Source of the DNA: Conchocele bisecta | Lineage: Eukaryota > Mollusca > Bivalvia > Lucinida > Thyasiridae | DNA length: 64,000 nucleotides | Direction: 5' to 3' | NCBI GenBank assembly: GCA_029237695.1 | Contig: CM055268.1 | Span: forward strand, 57,249,131 to 57,313,130 | Part shown: in pieces, positions 21,636-33,825 of the stretch | Numbering within the stretch: position 1 is the first letter of the stretch | Layout of the letters: each line of letters starts with the position of its first letter | Notes under the pieces: generated by a model | What the model was told of the DNA's origin: nothing | The model's input: only the letters and a program-made list of their open reading frames with translations | The model's database searches: none | Translations under genes and position numbers: made by a program

Positions 21636-21739
21636 TTTGCATGCTCACAACCACGCCCACGAATATTCAGATCAAAGTTCAAGTGGACAGGTTACTTTGA
21701 GCCCATAATAAAAACAATTTCGTCAAACAGTTACTATAA

Positions 21740-21915
21740 TGATCCAGATGAGCTGGCTTGTACCGAGCCGTCTCATCAGGATCTACACCTTTTCATATTT
21801 TTTAGAAAAAAAACAACACACCCTTCTTATCACTGAAAATCATTAACTGATGATTGGATTGGTCCATAAATCAACATATCACAGTCCATTCCATTTATTT
21901 AGGGTTGAAAGGGTG
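21740..21915. mobile_element. Family H element, inverted
   Basis: GATCCAGATGAGCTGGCTTG, TCTCATCAGGATCTACACC and AGGGTTGAAAGGGT mark an inverted and diverged H copy. Confidence 0.5.
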
Positions 21916-22079
21916 AATATTTCAATGCCACTGACCTAGCATGGGGCTCTAGGTTAAAGAATTCAACATTGCAGGAAAATATGTGGTATTAAACTACATG
22001 TAACAGAAAATGCAAACAAAAACAAGGGCATCGTTAATACTAAGCTAATCCCCTCGCTGGCAGCCTTGATAATAACAAT

Positions 22080-22455
22080 ACAGTCAAACCTCCTCTAACG
22101 GCTACCTCTCTACAACACCCTCTCTATAACAGCTGCTATTTTATATCCCAAATGGATGATTTCCTCTGATTCTAACTCTTTGACTGCTGAGCACGAAAAT
22201 TGTCATCAGCTGTTGCTTTGCCTTCTTTCTCAATAAAAACATGTTTTTGCAGAATTTTAGAATCATTTCCATTGGAAATGATTCTTAAATGTTGCCAAAG
22301 CATGTTTTTGATGAGAATTATAGAAGAAAATAAATAAACAGTGGACACAAAAATTTAATTCAGCATTAACCTACATGTACCTACAACAGCCACCTCTCTA
22401 CAACAGTCAGTTTTGCGTCTTCCCATGGGTGGCTATTGTAGAGAGGTTACTTTGT
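22080..22455. mobile_element. Family I element nested in L and hosting a family C copy
   Basis: ACAGTCAAACCTCCTCTAAC and GTAGAGAGGTTACTTTGTA are inverted ends. The C element at 22173-22370 interrupts it. Three nesting levels are readable. Confidence 0.65.
22173..22370. mobile_element. Family C fold-back element
   Basis: The core AATCATTTCCATTGGAAATG, flanked by TTTTGCAGAATTTTAG and its near-inverse, lies inside family I. Confidence 0.75.
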
Positions 22456-23155
22456 AAATAAAAAATACAAGAAATGTGGCCTGTCGGCACATGCATGACC
22501 CCGGTGGCAGATTGGAGAAACTGTGGCAAACTTAATTAAGTAAAATTGATAAGTATTCATGAGCATAATTATTAAGGGGTCAAGGTCATATTAAGGGCAA
22601 CATGGATGAGTGGCATCTGTCCACAAGTATGATGTAATGAAATATTAAAGTAATCAAACAAGGGCTATAGAAGTTATGACAGAATTCAGAAACTCCTGCA
22701 ACTTCTTAATGTGGGAAAAAGTTTAAAGTTGTGAAGGTCAAAAGGTCAAGGTCATATTAAGGGCAGCACGGATGAGTCGCATTTGTCCACAGGTACACTG
22801 TGTTGAACTATTTAAGTAATCCTTCGTGGGATATAGAAGTGATGACATAATTGAGAAACTCGGCAAACTTCTTAATGTGCCAGACACATGGACGGACAAA
22901 CACTATCAGTGACCTTGACCTTGGGCGGTCGGTTGTAGTTCGTATGCAAAACAAAGTACCATCCCTAGACACACATTGTGGCCAAATATTATCAAAATCA
23001 GTGAAGCGGTTCATAAGATATTGAAAATAGAAACGTGTTATTAACGCACGCACGCACGCACACACGCACGCACGTATGTACATAGATGAACTCACGATAT
23101 ATCCCCTCTTGCCTATCGGCGAGGGGATAATAACTAATCAATTGAACGTGTCATT

Positions 23156-23211
23156 GGAAGAAGCGGGGCTACATGTAACTCCACAAAGGAATTAGCCCCG
23201 CTTCTTCCACT
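23156..23211. repeat. Short hairpin
   Basis: GGAAGAAGCGGGGCTA pairs with TAGCCCCGCTTCTTCC over a loop of about 24 bp. Confidence 0.7.
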
Positions 23212-23270
23212 GACCGCTTCAATTATTATAAGACAACAACAGTTTTTGGTGATCTCCCAGTGTGGAGAGC

Positions 23271-23499
23271 CAGGGGGCCGTTTCACTAAACTTCGTACGA
23301 CTAAAATGTTCGTAAGTGCAAAATTCACTTTAACAATTTTTTCTTGCAAACAATTGTTGGATTTACATTTATTGAGCATAGGCTGCATATGCAGCCTATG
23401 CTCAATAAATGTAAATCAATTAATTGAAATTTCAAGACGATTCTAAATTTGCACTTACAAACATTTTAGTCGTAAGAAGTTTAGTGAAACGGCCCCCAG
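23271..23499. mobile_element. Family A fold-back element
   Basis: GGGGGCCGTTTCACTAAACT and GTTTAGTGAAACGGCCCCC at the ends. The inner palindrome is GCATAGGCTGCATATGCAGC. The flanks GTGGAGAGC / CTCTCCAC are also inverted. Confidence 0.8.
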
Positions 23500-23576
23500 C
23501 TCTCCACTAGAGGTCCCAAACTACCACTGATCTCATCAGCTTTCTTTTCTTCTACAATTAGAAATAAGTTGACCCA

Positions 23577-23825
23577 TTTAACCTTTTCACCCCTAAATAA
23601 CTAGAATGGACTATTGATCTGTTAATTTTGCTACCAATCCAATTGTCACAAAATGGTTTTCAGACTAGTCCATTTATGACAACGTGGTGTTTTTGGTCTG
23701 AAAAATATGAAAATTACTTGCAAAAAGTGCAGATCCTGATGAGACGGCTCATCATGAGCCAGCTCACCTGGATCTACACTGTTTGCCCAAGCCTCTATAC
23801 AGGTATGTGGGGTTGAAAGGGTTAA
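23577..23825. mobile_element. Family H element
   Basis: AACCTTTTCACCCCTAAATA at left and GTATGTGGGGTTGAAAGGGT at right make this the most complete single H copy. Confidence 0.7.
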
Positions 23826-24358
23826 TGTGAAGGATACAGTATTTTGGTTGTCGAAAATCCTAAATATTTTATTTATATGTGCTAAGAAGTGTATGTCGTG
23901 ACCAGCATTGATGGAACCGTCTCATCGAGACACTTCAAATGAATGGTAACAACATACACTTTCATTGACAAATATGAAAAATAAAAGTTTCATACTCGTA
24001 AAGGTGTATTCCAAATGGAAAGGTGAAAACTATATATCCCTCGGCATACTTCGCAAGACAGGGGTATAAAACGTTAATTTGCAAATGTGCATTGAAGTTT
24101 TTGTCAAAATTCAATGTTATTTACGGATGGTAATTATTCGCAAACCATTATCAGCTAAACACATCGTCAAGGCAGGAAAGTTCAAACACGGCCCATATAG
24201 CATGTATCTACACGTCTGAATCAGGCATTGTGGGTAAGGTGATCAAGTTTGTCGGTGGCCGAGATCGTCTCATCGGTCGGTCTATGGTGACTTCTGTCGT
24301 GATGGAATTTCCTTGATCTTCTGGGTCATGCTGGAGAAGGGAAGTACAGGTAATAGAA
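23826..24358. other. No supported gene
   Basis: Contains GTGACCAGCATTGATGGAAC, related to fold-backs at 32950 and 57915. The 24100-24350 stretch looks single-copy. A short plus-strand frame ending before CAGGTAATAG was considered as an exon and not accepted. Confidence 0.4.
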
Positions 24359-24566
24359 TTAACCCTTAGACTGCCGAGCACGAAAATTGTCGTCTGCTGA
24401 TGCTTTACATTTTGCCTTCTTTCTCAATAAAGACATGGTTTGACAGCACTTTAGAATCATTTCAACTGGAAATGATTCTAAAATGCTGTCAAATCATGTT
24501 TTTGATGAAAAAAAATAAAAAATAAAAAGCAGACGACAACATTTAATTCGGCAGTGTAAGGGTTAA
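24359..24566. mobile_element. Family C fold-back element
   Basis: Ends TTAACCCTTAGACTGCCGAG and GGCAGTGTAAGGGTTAA. The core is AATCATTTCAACTGGAAATG. Confidence 0.8.
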
Positions 24567-25015
24567 GGTATTAGGTCATAGATAGATACATTTGACTTCA
24601 ATGATAATTGCTTCATAAGAGTGATGTGATATAATATAACATATGTGAATATTGTCTTGTTACTGTATACTATATGGAGCATTCAGTTGCCATATTCGTC
24701 ATCTTTGTATGTACAAGCCATTGTACAGTTTCACCGCTTTGTGCGTTTGATGACACGTACAGCAAATAATAGGACGGTAAACAAAATAAAATTTGGTGCA
24801 ATAACATAATAGACAGATGTTCTACTTCACATTTTGAGTTCTTTGTCAAACGGCAGAACAGGTGAAACTGGCTGATGGCTGGAACACACAAAGATGGCCG
24901 ACATGGCCACTCCATGTGCCGTATAGGATACAGTAATGAGGCAGTATTCACATATATGTTATACATATATTCTATCACATGATGATGAGGTATAGAACGG
25001 GTCCTTAAATCATTT
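24567..25015. other. No gene or clear repeat seen
   Basis: AT-rich intergenic DNA; all frames are short. Confidence 0.4.
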
Positions 25016-25325
25016 GTGGCTGTGACTGGAAAAAAAGAGTGATGATTGAATAAGATATTTATTAAACAAGGTAACTGATTTGTGGCTGTATCTGCAGAAA
25101 TGGGGCTTATGGTATTTCTGACCAGTGTAGCTCCTGATCAAAAAGCACATTCCTGTCCTGTAGCTGGGTAATGATCTATATTGCTTGTTAGTAGCACAAC
25201 AGGTGTTTCATTGATGGAATGGCAAACAGTGAAGATCCTGATCAGACTCTGCGGATCTGCACAGTCTGATCTGGATCTACTCTGGTCGCAAAACTCATAA
25301 GTTCCATTTCTCAAGTCACAGCCAC
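25016..25325. mobile_element. Family E element, partly duplicated
   Basis: GTGGCTGTGACTGG occurs at 25016, a second start GTGGCTGTATCTGCAGAAAT at 25082, and the inverted end TTTCTCAAGTCACAGCCAC at 25325. Confidence 0.6.
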
Positions 25326-25439
25326 AATTGTTATTGCGACTGGATAAATACCGGTAGAGATGATTGAATAAGATATATTTGTTAAACATCTGATTTCATA
25401 TGAAATGTGGCTATGCCAATTTTCTTATAAAACCAGTCA

Positions 25440-25557
25440 ATGTTTATTTGTTGGGGGTTAACGGCCTATCAACAGCTAAGGTCATTTAAGGGTTTAGTAC
25501 AAAATCCCATATATTACCTGTACAAGTACATCTACATGTTCAAGTACATGTACAAAC
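25440..25557 (-). mobile_element. Family G SINE-like tail fragment
   Basis: GTTTATTTGTTGGGGGTTAA through GTACATGTACAAAC. The body may resume near 25820 (AATCAGAACTGAAC) after unrelated sequence. Confidence 0.5.
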
Positions 25558-26076
25558 CACAGGCATTCGGCGTATTTCGGCTTTCATTGGTATAAGGTGC
25601 ACATGTTCATTTGAGAATTATTGTTATTTTGCAAAAATATCATGGTTAGAACATAATTATGCAAAGAATATCGATTTACGGCTGGTTTTCCTAGGACAGA
25701 CACGACCACGTATCATAACAAATGAAACTAGAAAAAGCCGATGGCGCGCCATCGCAATATACCCACTTTCCCCAAATGCTAAGTCCGAAAGGGGGAGGTA
25801 ATCCATGATGGAAGGTCGGATGAAAAATCCAAAATCAGAACTGAACTGAATATCCACAATAAAAATATTATTTATTATATACCTACCCATGAAATACATA
25901 GTTATACGATGTAAGTAAATAAAAGTCATATGTTCTCATCAATGAAATAAACATCTTCCGGTGAAAATACGACTACTTCCGCTATCTATATTCATAACGC
26001 GCACCTGCAGTGCCGGACTGCAAATAGGCTGCAAATACACATTCATTACGGTATACAGTCTAAACAAGAAACGAGG

Positions 26077-26848
26077 CAAAGCCATGAAGGCCAGGTTTTT
26101 TCCAAGCATAGACACTTGGATAACATAATTATACCCACTTTTTGTAGACTAGATGGCCGTGGCCTGCATGTCGCGCCTTGGGGCGAGGCATGGACACTAA
26201 AAAAATAGATATAGTAGATGGAAAAACTTTAACGAAAAAACTTTAACCGGACACACGGACGTACGGACGGACGGACGGACGGACGTATGCCAAAATGCCG
26301 ACGATATCGTGCTTTCCGCAAGCGGGTGCGACAATGATGATAAACACCCATGTGCAGTATCAAGGTAATGGGTGAAGCAGTTGCAGAGATATAGTACACG
26401 AAAAAACTTTAACAAAAAACCTCAAAGTAATTTGACCTTGACATTGGGCACAGGGGCCGCACGGTTGGGGGTTAGAATGAAAATGTGGATGATGATAAAC
26501 ACCCATGTGAAATTTCAAGGTGATGGGCGAAGCAGTTGCAGAGATATAGTATAAGGAAAAAGTTTTAACCAAAAAACTTAACATTGAAAATGGCTAAGTC
26601 GACTGCGCGGAAAAAATGGGTCAAGTTAAAAAAAAAAGTAACATGTTGGATAGTGATATGTGGTGGGCACCCCTTGATTATGAAGCTGTGAAAGTTTGGT
26701 GGTACTAGGTGGTACAGTAACAAAGAAATGGACTCAAACATGAAAACTTAACATTGATTGTGGACGCCGGCCGCCGCCGCCCGCCCGCCGCCGCCGCCCG
26801 GCTTTCGCCAATCCAATAGCCTGGATTTTTTTTCAAAAAACCTGGCTA
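26077..26848. mobile_element. Family M repeat
   Basis: CCAGGTTTTTTCC near the left end and AAAAAACCTGGC at the right are inverted. Inside are a GGAC microsatellite (26258-26285), two rounds of GAAGCAGTTGCAGAGATATA and a pure GCC-rich block (26765-26802). Confidence 0.6.
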
Positions 26849-26904
26849 AAAACTGCTAATTTCCATGGAGCGGTATATAATAAATAGAATATTTATATTT
26901 TTCA

Positions 26905-26977
26905 CTCGTGGTGTGAAATGTCCATATTTCACTCGTGCCTAACGGCACTCGTGAAATATGGACATTCCACACCACTC
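26905..26977. repeat. Hairpin
   Basis: CACTCGTGGTGTGAAATGTC pairs with the inverse in GTGAAATATGGACATTCCAC. Confidence 0.6.
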
Positions 26978-26992
26978 GATGAACATATATGT

Positions 26993-27260
26993 CATATATT
27001 CAGCCCTGAAATCAGAGTAATCCTGATCTGATGCCAGGTCCTCGCCACACCAGAATCACTTGGCCCCCTCCCAAAAGCAGTAGGATCAGTAATAATCTGA
27101 CTACCTTTATAATGGGCAATAACCCAATTCAACTTCCAGGTAACAAACGAGACAAAGATAAAAACGTACCTGAGGGCCAAACAAGGCAAATCGTGATTCC
27201 TATAAGGAGGAACCCCTACTGTTAATTTACGCCGTCGCATTCGCCTGACCAACCACCCAC
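26993..27260 (-). mobile_element. Family G SINE-like element, head part
   Basis: ATTCAGCCCTGAAATCAGAG through CGCCGTCGCATTCGCCTGAC. The tail half is missing. Confidence 0.65.
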
Positions 27261-27565
27261 ATATATTTACAATGAATATAAATAGCAAAATATGGCGTTA
27301 TCATTAAGCATCATCTTGTTTTACATCACTTTGTTGCAATGGAACAGCGACATTGCCGTTATTGACAAAGTTATGGATATTAACGACGTAAAACAAACTT
27401 TAATAAATAAACAATGTTGTGCGACATTATGTGGGACTAATGTAATACATTAGGAAATAAATGTAATACGTTAATGGTATTTCCATTATGGATTTATGGA
27501 AGGTGTAAATATTTGCGATTGTAACAAGAGAAAAGGGGATGTTTGACTAAGATATTTATTAAACA

Positions 27566-27772
27566 AGGCTGTATCTGGAGAAATGGGGCTTATGGGAGTT
27601 GTGACCAGCATAGCTCCTGATGAAATAGCACATTACTGAAACCTGATAATGATCCATATTGCATGTTAGAAGCGTGATGCGTGTTCCATTGATGGAATGG
27701 CAAACAGTGTAGATCCTGATCAGACTGTGTGGATGGAAACCCCATAAGCCCCATTTCTCCAGTCACAGCCAC
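27566..27772. mobile_element. Family E fold-back element
   Basis: GGCTGTATCTGGAGAAATGG at left and CCCATTTCTCCAGTCACAGC at right. Confidence 0.65.
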
Positions 27773-27824
27773 ATATGCATAGGTGCAAAGGCTGATCTGG
27801 CACTATGTTGGTCGTGTACGTTAT

Positions 27825-28178
27825 AGGAATGAATGGCCTTTTTGTGGAATTTATCGGGGTATAAACTTGGAAAAGTCGTGGGAATACTGGACGAAGGCCG
27901 GAAGGCCTCGTCCAGTATTCCCGCGACTTTTCCAAGTTTATATCCCCGATAAATTCCACAAAAAGGCCATTCATTCCATATAATTCCAGCATTTGAAATA
28001 AATTCATCAAGAAAATGTGTTTATTTTCCGTTTTCTTAAGAATTATTTTAACTGCGCCTCACGGTTACGGAAAGTAGTTCGGCGTGGGAGTTTATTGGGA
28101 TACAAATTTTGGACAGAGACTTGCTACGGTCCAATCAAATGTTAGGGAATTGTGTAAATATTTTTGTGCTGGAATTAT
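27825..28178. mobile_element. Family F palindrome element
   Basis: The palindrome (GGAATGAATGGCCTTTTTGT) is followed by the conserved flank ending GTGCTGGAATTATT. Confidence 0.8.
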
Positions 28179-28277
28179 TGTAAGGTAACTTTTTCAGTGA
28201 GTGGCCAATATAAGCAGCAGAGGCAACGACAGCTCTATATATGTACATGTAGCATGGGTAAGCAGACAGACACACAG

Positions 28278-28751
28278 TGAGTGAGTGAGTGAGTGAATAG
28301 GGTTTAACGTCCGCTTTTCTGACATAGAGGTACAAGCCTCAGGGAGTCTACACGCAGACGGGTCAACAGGGTCGTGTCCCGTATCCACCTGTCCGAGGGG
28401 GGTAAATCCCAACTTCAGAACTCAATATTTACAATCAAAATATATATTCAGTCCTGAAATTAGAACAACCTGATCTGGTGCCAGGCCCTCGCCACACCAG
28501 CATCATTTATCCCATCGCCTAAAAGTAATAGGATTAGCGCTAATCTTACTTTTATATATGGGGCATAGCCTGACTCAACTCTCACATACAAGAAAGCCAA
28601 AAATGTACATGAGGGCCAAATCCGGTATAGTGGGTTCCGGAAAGTATGAACCCAATCGCTAAGCCAGTTTAGTCGCCTTTTACGACAAGCAATGGCTACT
28701 GCAGCACTATTCTCAGGATCAGTTGATCCCGCCCCGGTGCCTGCACGGGGC
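28278..28751 (-). mobile_element. Young G2-type SINE-like element with 13-bp target duplication
   Basis: GACAGACACACAG flanks it at 28265-28277 and 28752-28764. The body from ATAGGGTTTAACGTCCGCTT to TGCCTGCACGGGGC is nearly identical to 14859-15328. Confidence 0.85.
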
Positions 28752-29248
28752 GACAGACACACAGAGAAAAGATTCCAGAATGGCATCTACAGTCTACATT
28801 GTGTAGTCTCCTAATGATTTTATACTGTTATACATGTATAAGTGTTATAGAGGGAGTAACAAAATTATTTTTTTAGCTTATTTTTTTTTCATGTATGGAT
28901 GCTTTTAGGCATATTTAATGTATTTATAGACCTAAATCCGTTACTTCAACCTGTGTACTTAACAGCTTGATTTACAATGTCCACCCTACATACCTCATTC
29001 CAAATGTTTACAAACAGTGTAGATCAAGATGAGCCGGCTCATAAAAAGTGTTAGCCACCTCTTTTGCATTGAAAATCGTGCATAAAACACGGATGTTTCA
29101 AAATTAGTTACAATACAACCACTTTAAATATGACACCCATGAAACCTCAGTGTTTATTGTTTTTTTATAGATTTCTTTCTAGCTTATCTAAAATGATGAA
29201 GTAAGTTCGCAACTTAAAGTACACAGACATATCATGGATTTCTCATAT
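28752..29248. other. No gene; H-like fragment
   Basis: ACAAACAGTGTAGATCAAGA near 29013 is a family H fragment. The rest is AT-rich without coding signal. Confidence 0.4.
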
Positions 29249-29485
29249 GTGGATGTGACGGGAGAAATGGGTCTTATGGTTTTTGCGACCAGTGTAGATC
29301 CAGATCAGCCTGTGCCTCCGCACAGTCTGATCAGGATCTACACTGTTCGCTATTCAATCAATGAAACATCTGTAATGCTTCAAACAAACAATATAGACCA
29401 TTATCAGACTACAGGAGTGTGCGATTTGATCCAGAGCTACACTGGTCACTAACCCCATAATCTTCTTTTCTCCAGTCACAGCCAC
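29249..29485. mobile_element. Family E fold-back element
   Basis: GTGGATGTGACGGGAGAAAT at left and TTTTCTCCAGTCACAGCCAC at right. Confidence 0.7.
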
Positions 29486-29491
29486 ATATTA

Positions 29492-30265
29492 CAGTGAAAC
29501 CCGTCTTAAAGGTACATGCCCACGCAGCAGGTTACACTGTACTACTACTTTTCATTTTCTGTCATGTCTTATATGAGCCATTTGTCTACCCACTAACGAG
29601 TTATTTTTAATTACGGCGCGTGTTAATTGGTGTTAAATCACATTTTATATGCCGCGACCAGAAAGGGTATTTTCCGACCTCGTGCTATTTTTACCAATAC
29701 GCGTCACGTGACCGGTCAATCATAACACATCTTTGACATGCGCAGTGAAGTATCGGAAGTTGAGAAGAAAAATCTCTGTTCGAGTCCAAATCTAAATCTC
29801 CACGTAACTCTTTCCATTTGGTGATCTGGTCGCCAATATTAACCACTCTCTATCTGTACTGCCTGTCCCTCAGACATTTCGCCTTTTTTGTTTGGCCGAC
29901 TCCGTTTCATACAGTTTCCTTCCTGGAAGTTTCGACATGTTGTTTACATATTGGGAAGCCTACTGGCGCGCGTAGTATACTGCGCATGCGCACCGCAAGC
30001 CGTGATGTGAAAGTCGTCGTCCCCGCACATTATCAAAATAGACTGTTACCGCCGCGTGTCGCTAACAGTAAATTGATAATTAATAAATGATTATATTTGT
30101 ATAGCGGGCACTCGTAATTTTTAGAACTGGTGGAATAGTGACATAATTGTACACTTATTTAATTCCTATAAAGAACATTTTGTGCCTACTGAGTGGGCAT
30201 GTACCTTTAAGCTGGACACCCTGCAGACCTCCAGGGTGTCTAGTGTATAGACGTTACACTGTACG
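29492..30265. mobile_element. Family I element hosting family J
   Basis: ACAGTGAAACCCGTCTTAA is cut by the J element and resumes as GCTGGACACCCTGCAGACCT, a family I phrase. Confidence 0.55.
29509..30209. mobile_element. Family J element, full length
   Basis: AAAGGTACATGCCCAC and its exact inverse at the ends. The interior has a CpG-rich part (29935-30060, GCGCATGCGC) and no open gene. Confidence 0.75.
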
Positions 30266-31088
30266 TCTACTAAATGTTTTCACCAGAATAATTGCAGTCA
30301 ACAACCACTCCTTTACCTTGCTCCCGGCAAACCAACAATATCTGTGACCAGTGACTGAACATTCCCACCACCATGAACAAGCCAACACATGACAGATACC
30401 GGGCCAGTGTCTTCAAATCAAATATACAGGCCAGCTAGCAGGCTCAGATAAAAATAAAAGTTTATACAAACATTGGTTTTCGATCAAATAAACGCTTTTT
30501 AGAGTGATTTCAACAAAAATAAAGAATAAGTAAAGGCTAATTTTCAGAGCATTCTGCTCAAAAGAAATGCTCCACACTGAATTTCAGATTTCAAATGTTT
30601 TCAGGAAATTCAAAATTTGCTGACTATTCACTAACTTTTCGAAAAAGTGGTATTTTCCTGACTTTTTTTCTGAATGTTGTAATTCTGTAAAATTATTCTG
30701 ATTAAATGTTACAAAATTGATCATTTCATCAGCACCTATTAACATAAAGGTTCCAAGACAAAATTACAGGATTGTAAAGGTTTTTCTGACAAAATCAAGA
30801 TAATTGGTCGCATTAGGGGGCCTGTATATATCAGACAAGGCTAGAAAACAAGTAGGAATTCCGATGGCTTGCCGAGGAATTCCTACAGTTTCCGAGCAAA
30901 GACATGATATGAAAAGATACTAGCCAGGTATTCAATTTACCAGGTACGGTTACATGACACCGTTTGACCAATCAAACATCAGCGAATGAAGTTTTCGAAT
31001 ATGGATTGGCTCTTATACACATCATTTTGTGATCAGTCCATGCGTAATTGGTCAATGCGCATCTAGGTTTCAGATAAACACTGATTCA
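30266..31088. other. No gene seen
   Basis: AT-rich, with a short palindrome GAATTCCGATGGCTTGCCGA / GGAATTCC near 30857. No shared family recognised. Confidence 0.4.
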
Positions 31089-31214
31089 TTGTGGCTGTTA
31101 ACCATTTCAACCCCAAGTAACTGGAATTAATTTTGATAAGTTCATTTTCCGACCAACCCAATCATCACAAAATGATTTTCAGACTAGTCCATTTATGAAA
31201 AGGGGGTGGTTTCT

Positions 31215-31795
31215 AACTAAACAAGAATTCCATCACGGAAGTGGTGTCGTGCCTGCCGAGGCATTTGACCGTAACATGATCATGGGCATGTGCTAAAGTA
31301 AGCATCACAAAAACCATCAAGAGAAGTGCATCCTTAAAACACGAAAAAGGTCAAGGTTGAAGAAACTTTTTGACATAAAAATATGGCTATGTGTTTCCAC
31401 AACCATGTAAAGGTAAAAAAGGGCAAGGTCATGTTAATGGCAACATGATTGTGCTCCAAATGCTCACATGTATCAAGTGTCCAAGTATTGAAGCAATCCG
31501 TCAAGTAATATTAAGGTTATACCATGATGAAGAAGCTTGTACAAACATTTTGATGCAAAAAAATGGCTAAATGTTTCCGCAAAAACGTGAAGGTAAAAAA
31601 GGCCAAGGTCATGTTAATGGCGACATGAGTGTGTTCCACATGCTCGCATGTATCAAGTGTCCAAATATTGAACCAACCCGTCAAGTAATGTTAAAGTTAT
31701 ACCATGATGACGAAGCTTGTACAAACTTTTTGACATTTCGGACAACGACAACGGAAAAAGCTAGTCGCGACTTCTGCTAAAGCAGGCGTGACAAA
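31215..31795. mobile_element. L/M-type insertion with a 170-bp duplication
   Basis: GGCAAGGTCATGTTAATGGC and CAAGTAATATTAAGGTTATA recur about 192 bp apart (31425 and 31605). AAGAATTCCATCACGG starts it. Confidence 0.55.
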
Positions 31796-31861
31796 AATAT
31801 GAAAATTACTTGCAAAAATAACAGATCCTGATGAAACGGCTCGTCATGAGCCGGCTCATCT

Positions 31862-32148
31862 GATCCAACCCAAATTTTCTGTCTGTAACAGAGGGCGACT
31901 TACAGCCAGAACGTGCAAAGATAATTAAACTGTGAAACGGAAACTGCATGTCATACATGAATCTTATATGCAGCTCTGTATTGTATTGAAGAGATAAATG
32001 TAATATGAAGGAAATTGTGATGTTTGAATGATTTGATTGATTTTCAAATGCATAACTCCATGCGCTGTCAAGAATTGACAGGAAGTTCATGCGTTTGCGT
32101 TCTGGCTGTAAGTCGCCCTGTGTTACAGACAAAATTTTGGGTTACTCA
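31862..32148. mobile_element. TIR element with TTCTGTCTGTAAC ends
   Basis: CCAAATTTTCTGTCTGTAAC and the inverse TGTTACAGACAAAATTTTGG, with GGGCGACTTACAGCCAGAAC and its inverse, give TIRs of about 50 bp. A 55-bp derivative lies at 52326. Confidence 0.8.
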
Positions 32149-32361
32149 GGATCTACATGTTTGCAAACTCCACTATAGGGGGGCTGTAGTGTTGAAAGGG
32201 TTAATTATTATTTTCTCATTTCTCTAAAAAACTATGGTATATATTGCGACTACTCAATGGAACTCATTGGGACCGGCCAAATGAGGAGGACAACAAATCA
32301 TGTACACCATTACATTCTGAGGATACAAAGCGTCTACATTTTTGTTCCTATTTGGAAACCT

Positions 32362-32661
32362 GTAGCCTATTTCACCAACATTGCAAAGCATACTTATCTA
32401 GCAAAGTATACTTTGAGGGAGAAATTTTCCATTTTATGATAAATTTATGAATTTTTATTATACTGAATTTATTACATTATCACAGCCATTTTGGCTGTGA
32501 TAATGTAATAAATTCAGTATAATAATTCTGCATACTTTTAATCATCAAATATTTGCAGTTGTTAGTTCAATATGAAATAATGCATTTCGGGAAAAATAAA
32601 TGATTACTCCCTCAAAGTATGCTAGATAAGTATACTTTGCAATTTTGATGAAATCGGCTAC
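32362..32661. mobile_element. Family B fold-back element
   Basis: The ends GTAGCCTATTTCACCAACAT and GATGAAATCGGCTAC, and the central 34-bp-arm palindrome around CAGCCATTTTGGCTG, are intact. Confidence 0.85.
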
Positions 32662-32662
32662 T

Positions 32663-32887
32663 GAGGCCCGTTACAATAAACTTTGTGCAAATAAAATGTT
32701 CGTCTGAAAATTTCAATTGATGGACTTACATTTATTGAGCATCGGCTGCATATTCAGCCTATGCTCAATAAATGGAAATCCAATAATTGTTTACAAGAAA
32801 ACATTTTTAATGTGAAATTTACAGACTATCATAATTTTTCACTGACAAACATTTTAGTCATACGAAGTTTAGTGAAACGGCCCCCAG
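32663..32887. mobile_element. Family A element directly abutting B
   Basis: GAGGCCCGTTACAATAAACT at left and GTTTAGTGAAACGGCCCCC at right. Confidence 0.75.
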
Positions 32888-33470
32888 AAGTGAAATGTAG
32901 TCCAAATGTGTGTTTTCTGTATTTCTATTAGCAAATCACATCTATGTTTTCACATTTGTCTCGCCGAGATGATTCAACTGAGTGGTAACAACATATTCTT
33001 TTGGTGAGAAATGAGGAAAATAATTATAATTCTTTTTTACAAGAATAATTTTGTATCTCGAGTATAACATGGGTTATCTGCGCAGTGGTGATGTGGAAGT
33101 AAATGGCGCACCATGACAAAACGAGGCTTATTGGAACACAGGGAACTTCGGAATGCTATTTCTTAGACATACCTAATCAATTTCTATCAACAGACAGCAA
33201 ATATATTCTCTTCACATAACTCTTTAGAACATGGCATACATGATGATAAGTATAGGTTATTTGTGAACATAAGCACAAGCTCCATACCATGAGACATGGC
33301 GCGACTTTAGAAGCACAATAGCATTGTATGGAGTAATGAGTGGCCAATATAAACTTCTGGACATCAATTTTGATGGCTTGCATACCATTATGTTTCAATG
33401 GCAATCAAAAGTATGTATATAATAAGGATGCAATATAAGACTTATTCCAGTTTTTGACCTTATTAGCTAG
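32888..33470. other. No gene; fragment of a fold-back near 32955
   Basis: CTCGCCGAGATGATTCAACT is related to 57920. The rest has only short frames. Confidence 0.4.
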
Positions 33471-33825
33471 TACAGTGCAACCTTTCTACAACAGCCACCC
33501 ATGGGAAGACACAAAACTGGCTGTTGTAGAGAGGTGGCTGTTGTAGGGAGGTTAATGCTGAATTAAAAATTGTTGTCTGCTGTATATTTCTTTTCTTCGA
33601 TAATTCTCATCAAATACATGCTTTGACAGCATTTTAGAATAATTTCCAATGGAAATGATTATAAAGTGCTGTCAAAACATGTTTTTACTGAGAAAGAAGG
33701 CAAAGCAACAGTAGACGACAATGCTCAACAGTCTAAGGGTTAACTACAGAGGAAATCATCCATTTGGGATATAAAATAGCGGCTGTTACAGAGAGGGTGT
33801 TGTTGTAGATGGAGTTGTCATTAAG
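33471..33825. mobile_element. Family I element with nested C
   Basis: ACAACAGCCACCCATGGGAA and CTGTTGTAGAGAGGTGGCTG form a hairpin. Family C sits at 33551-33742 between the two I halves. Confidence 0.65.
33551..33742. mobile_element. Family C fold-back element
   Basis: The core AATAATTTCCAATGGAAATG, with ends GTTGTCTGCTG and GTCTAAGGGTTAA. Confidence 0.75.

Larger units (their letters stand above)
22022..23125. mobile_element. Family L repeat with nested I and C elements
   Basis: AACAAGGGCATCGTTAATAC at left and ATATATCCCCTCTTGCCTAT with a GAGGGGATA end at right. Inside are two rounds of GTCAAGGTCATATTAAGGGC, a CACG microsatellite (about 23045-23075), and the nested family I insertion. Confidence 0.65.
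31090..32205. mobile_element. Family H element split by two insertions
   Basis: TTTCAACCCCAAGTAACTGG, then, after 31215-31795, TTACTTGCAAAAATAACAGA, and, after 31862-32148, CAGGATCTACATGTTTGC to GTGTTGAAAGGGTTAA. The three parts together make one H copy. Confidence 0.65.

Noticed and set aside
24180..24360. Possible plus-strand exon ending at CAGGTAATAG
   Set aside because: It has stops in mid-frame, no upstream acceptor with matching phase, and no family similarity.
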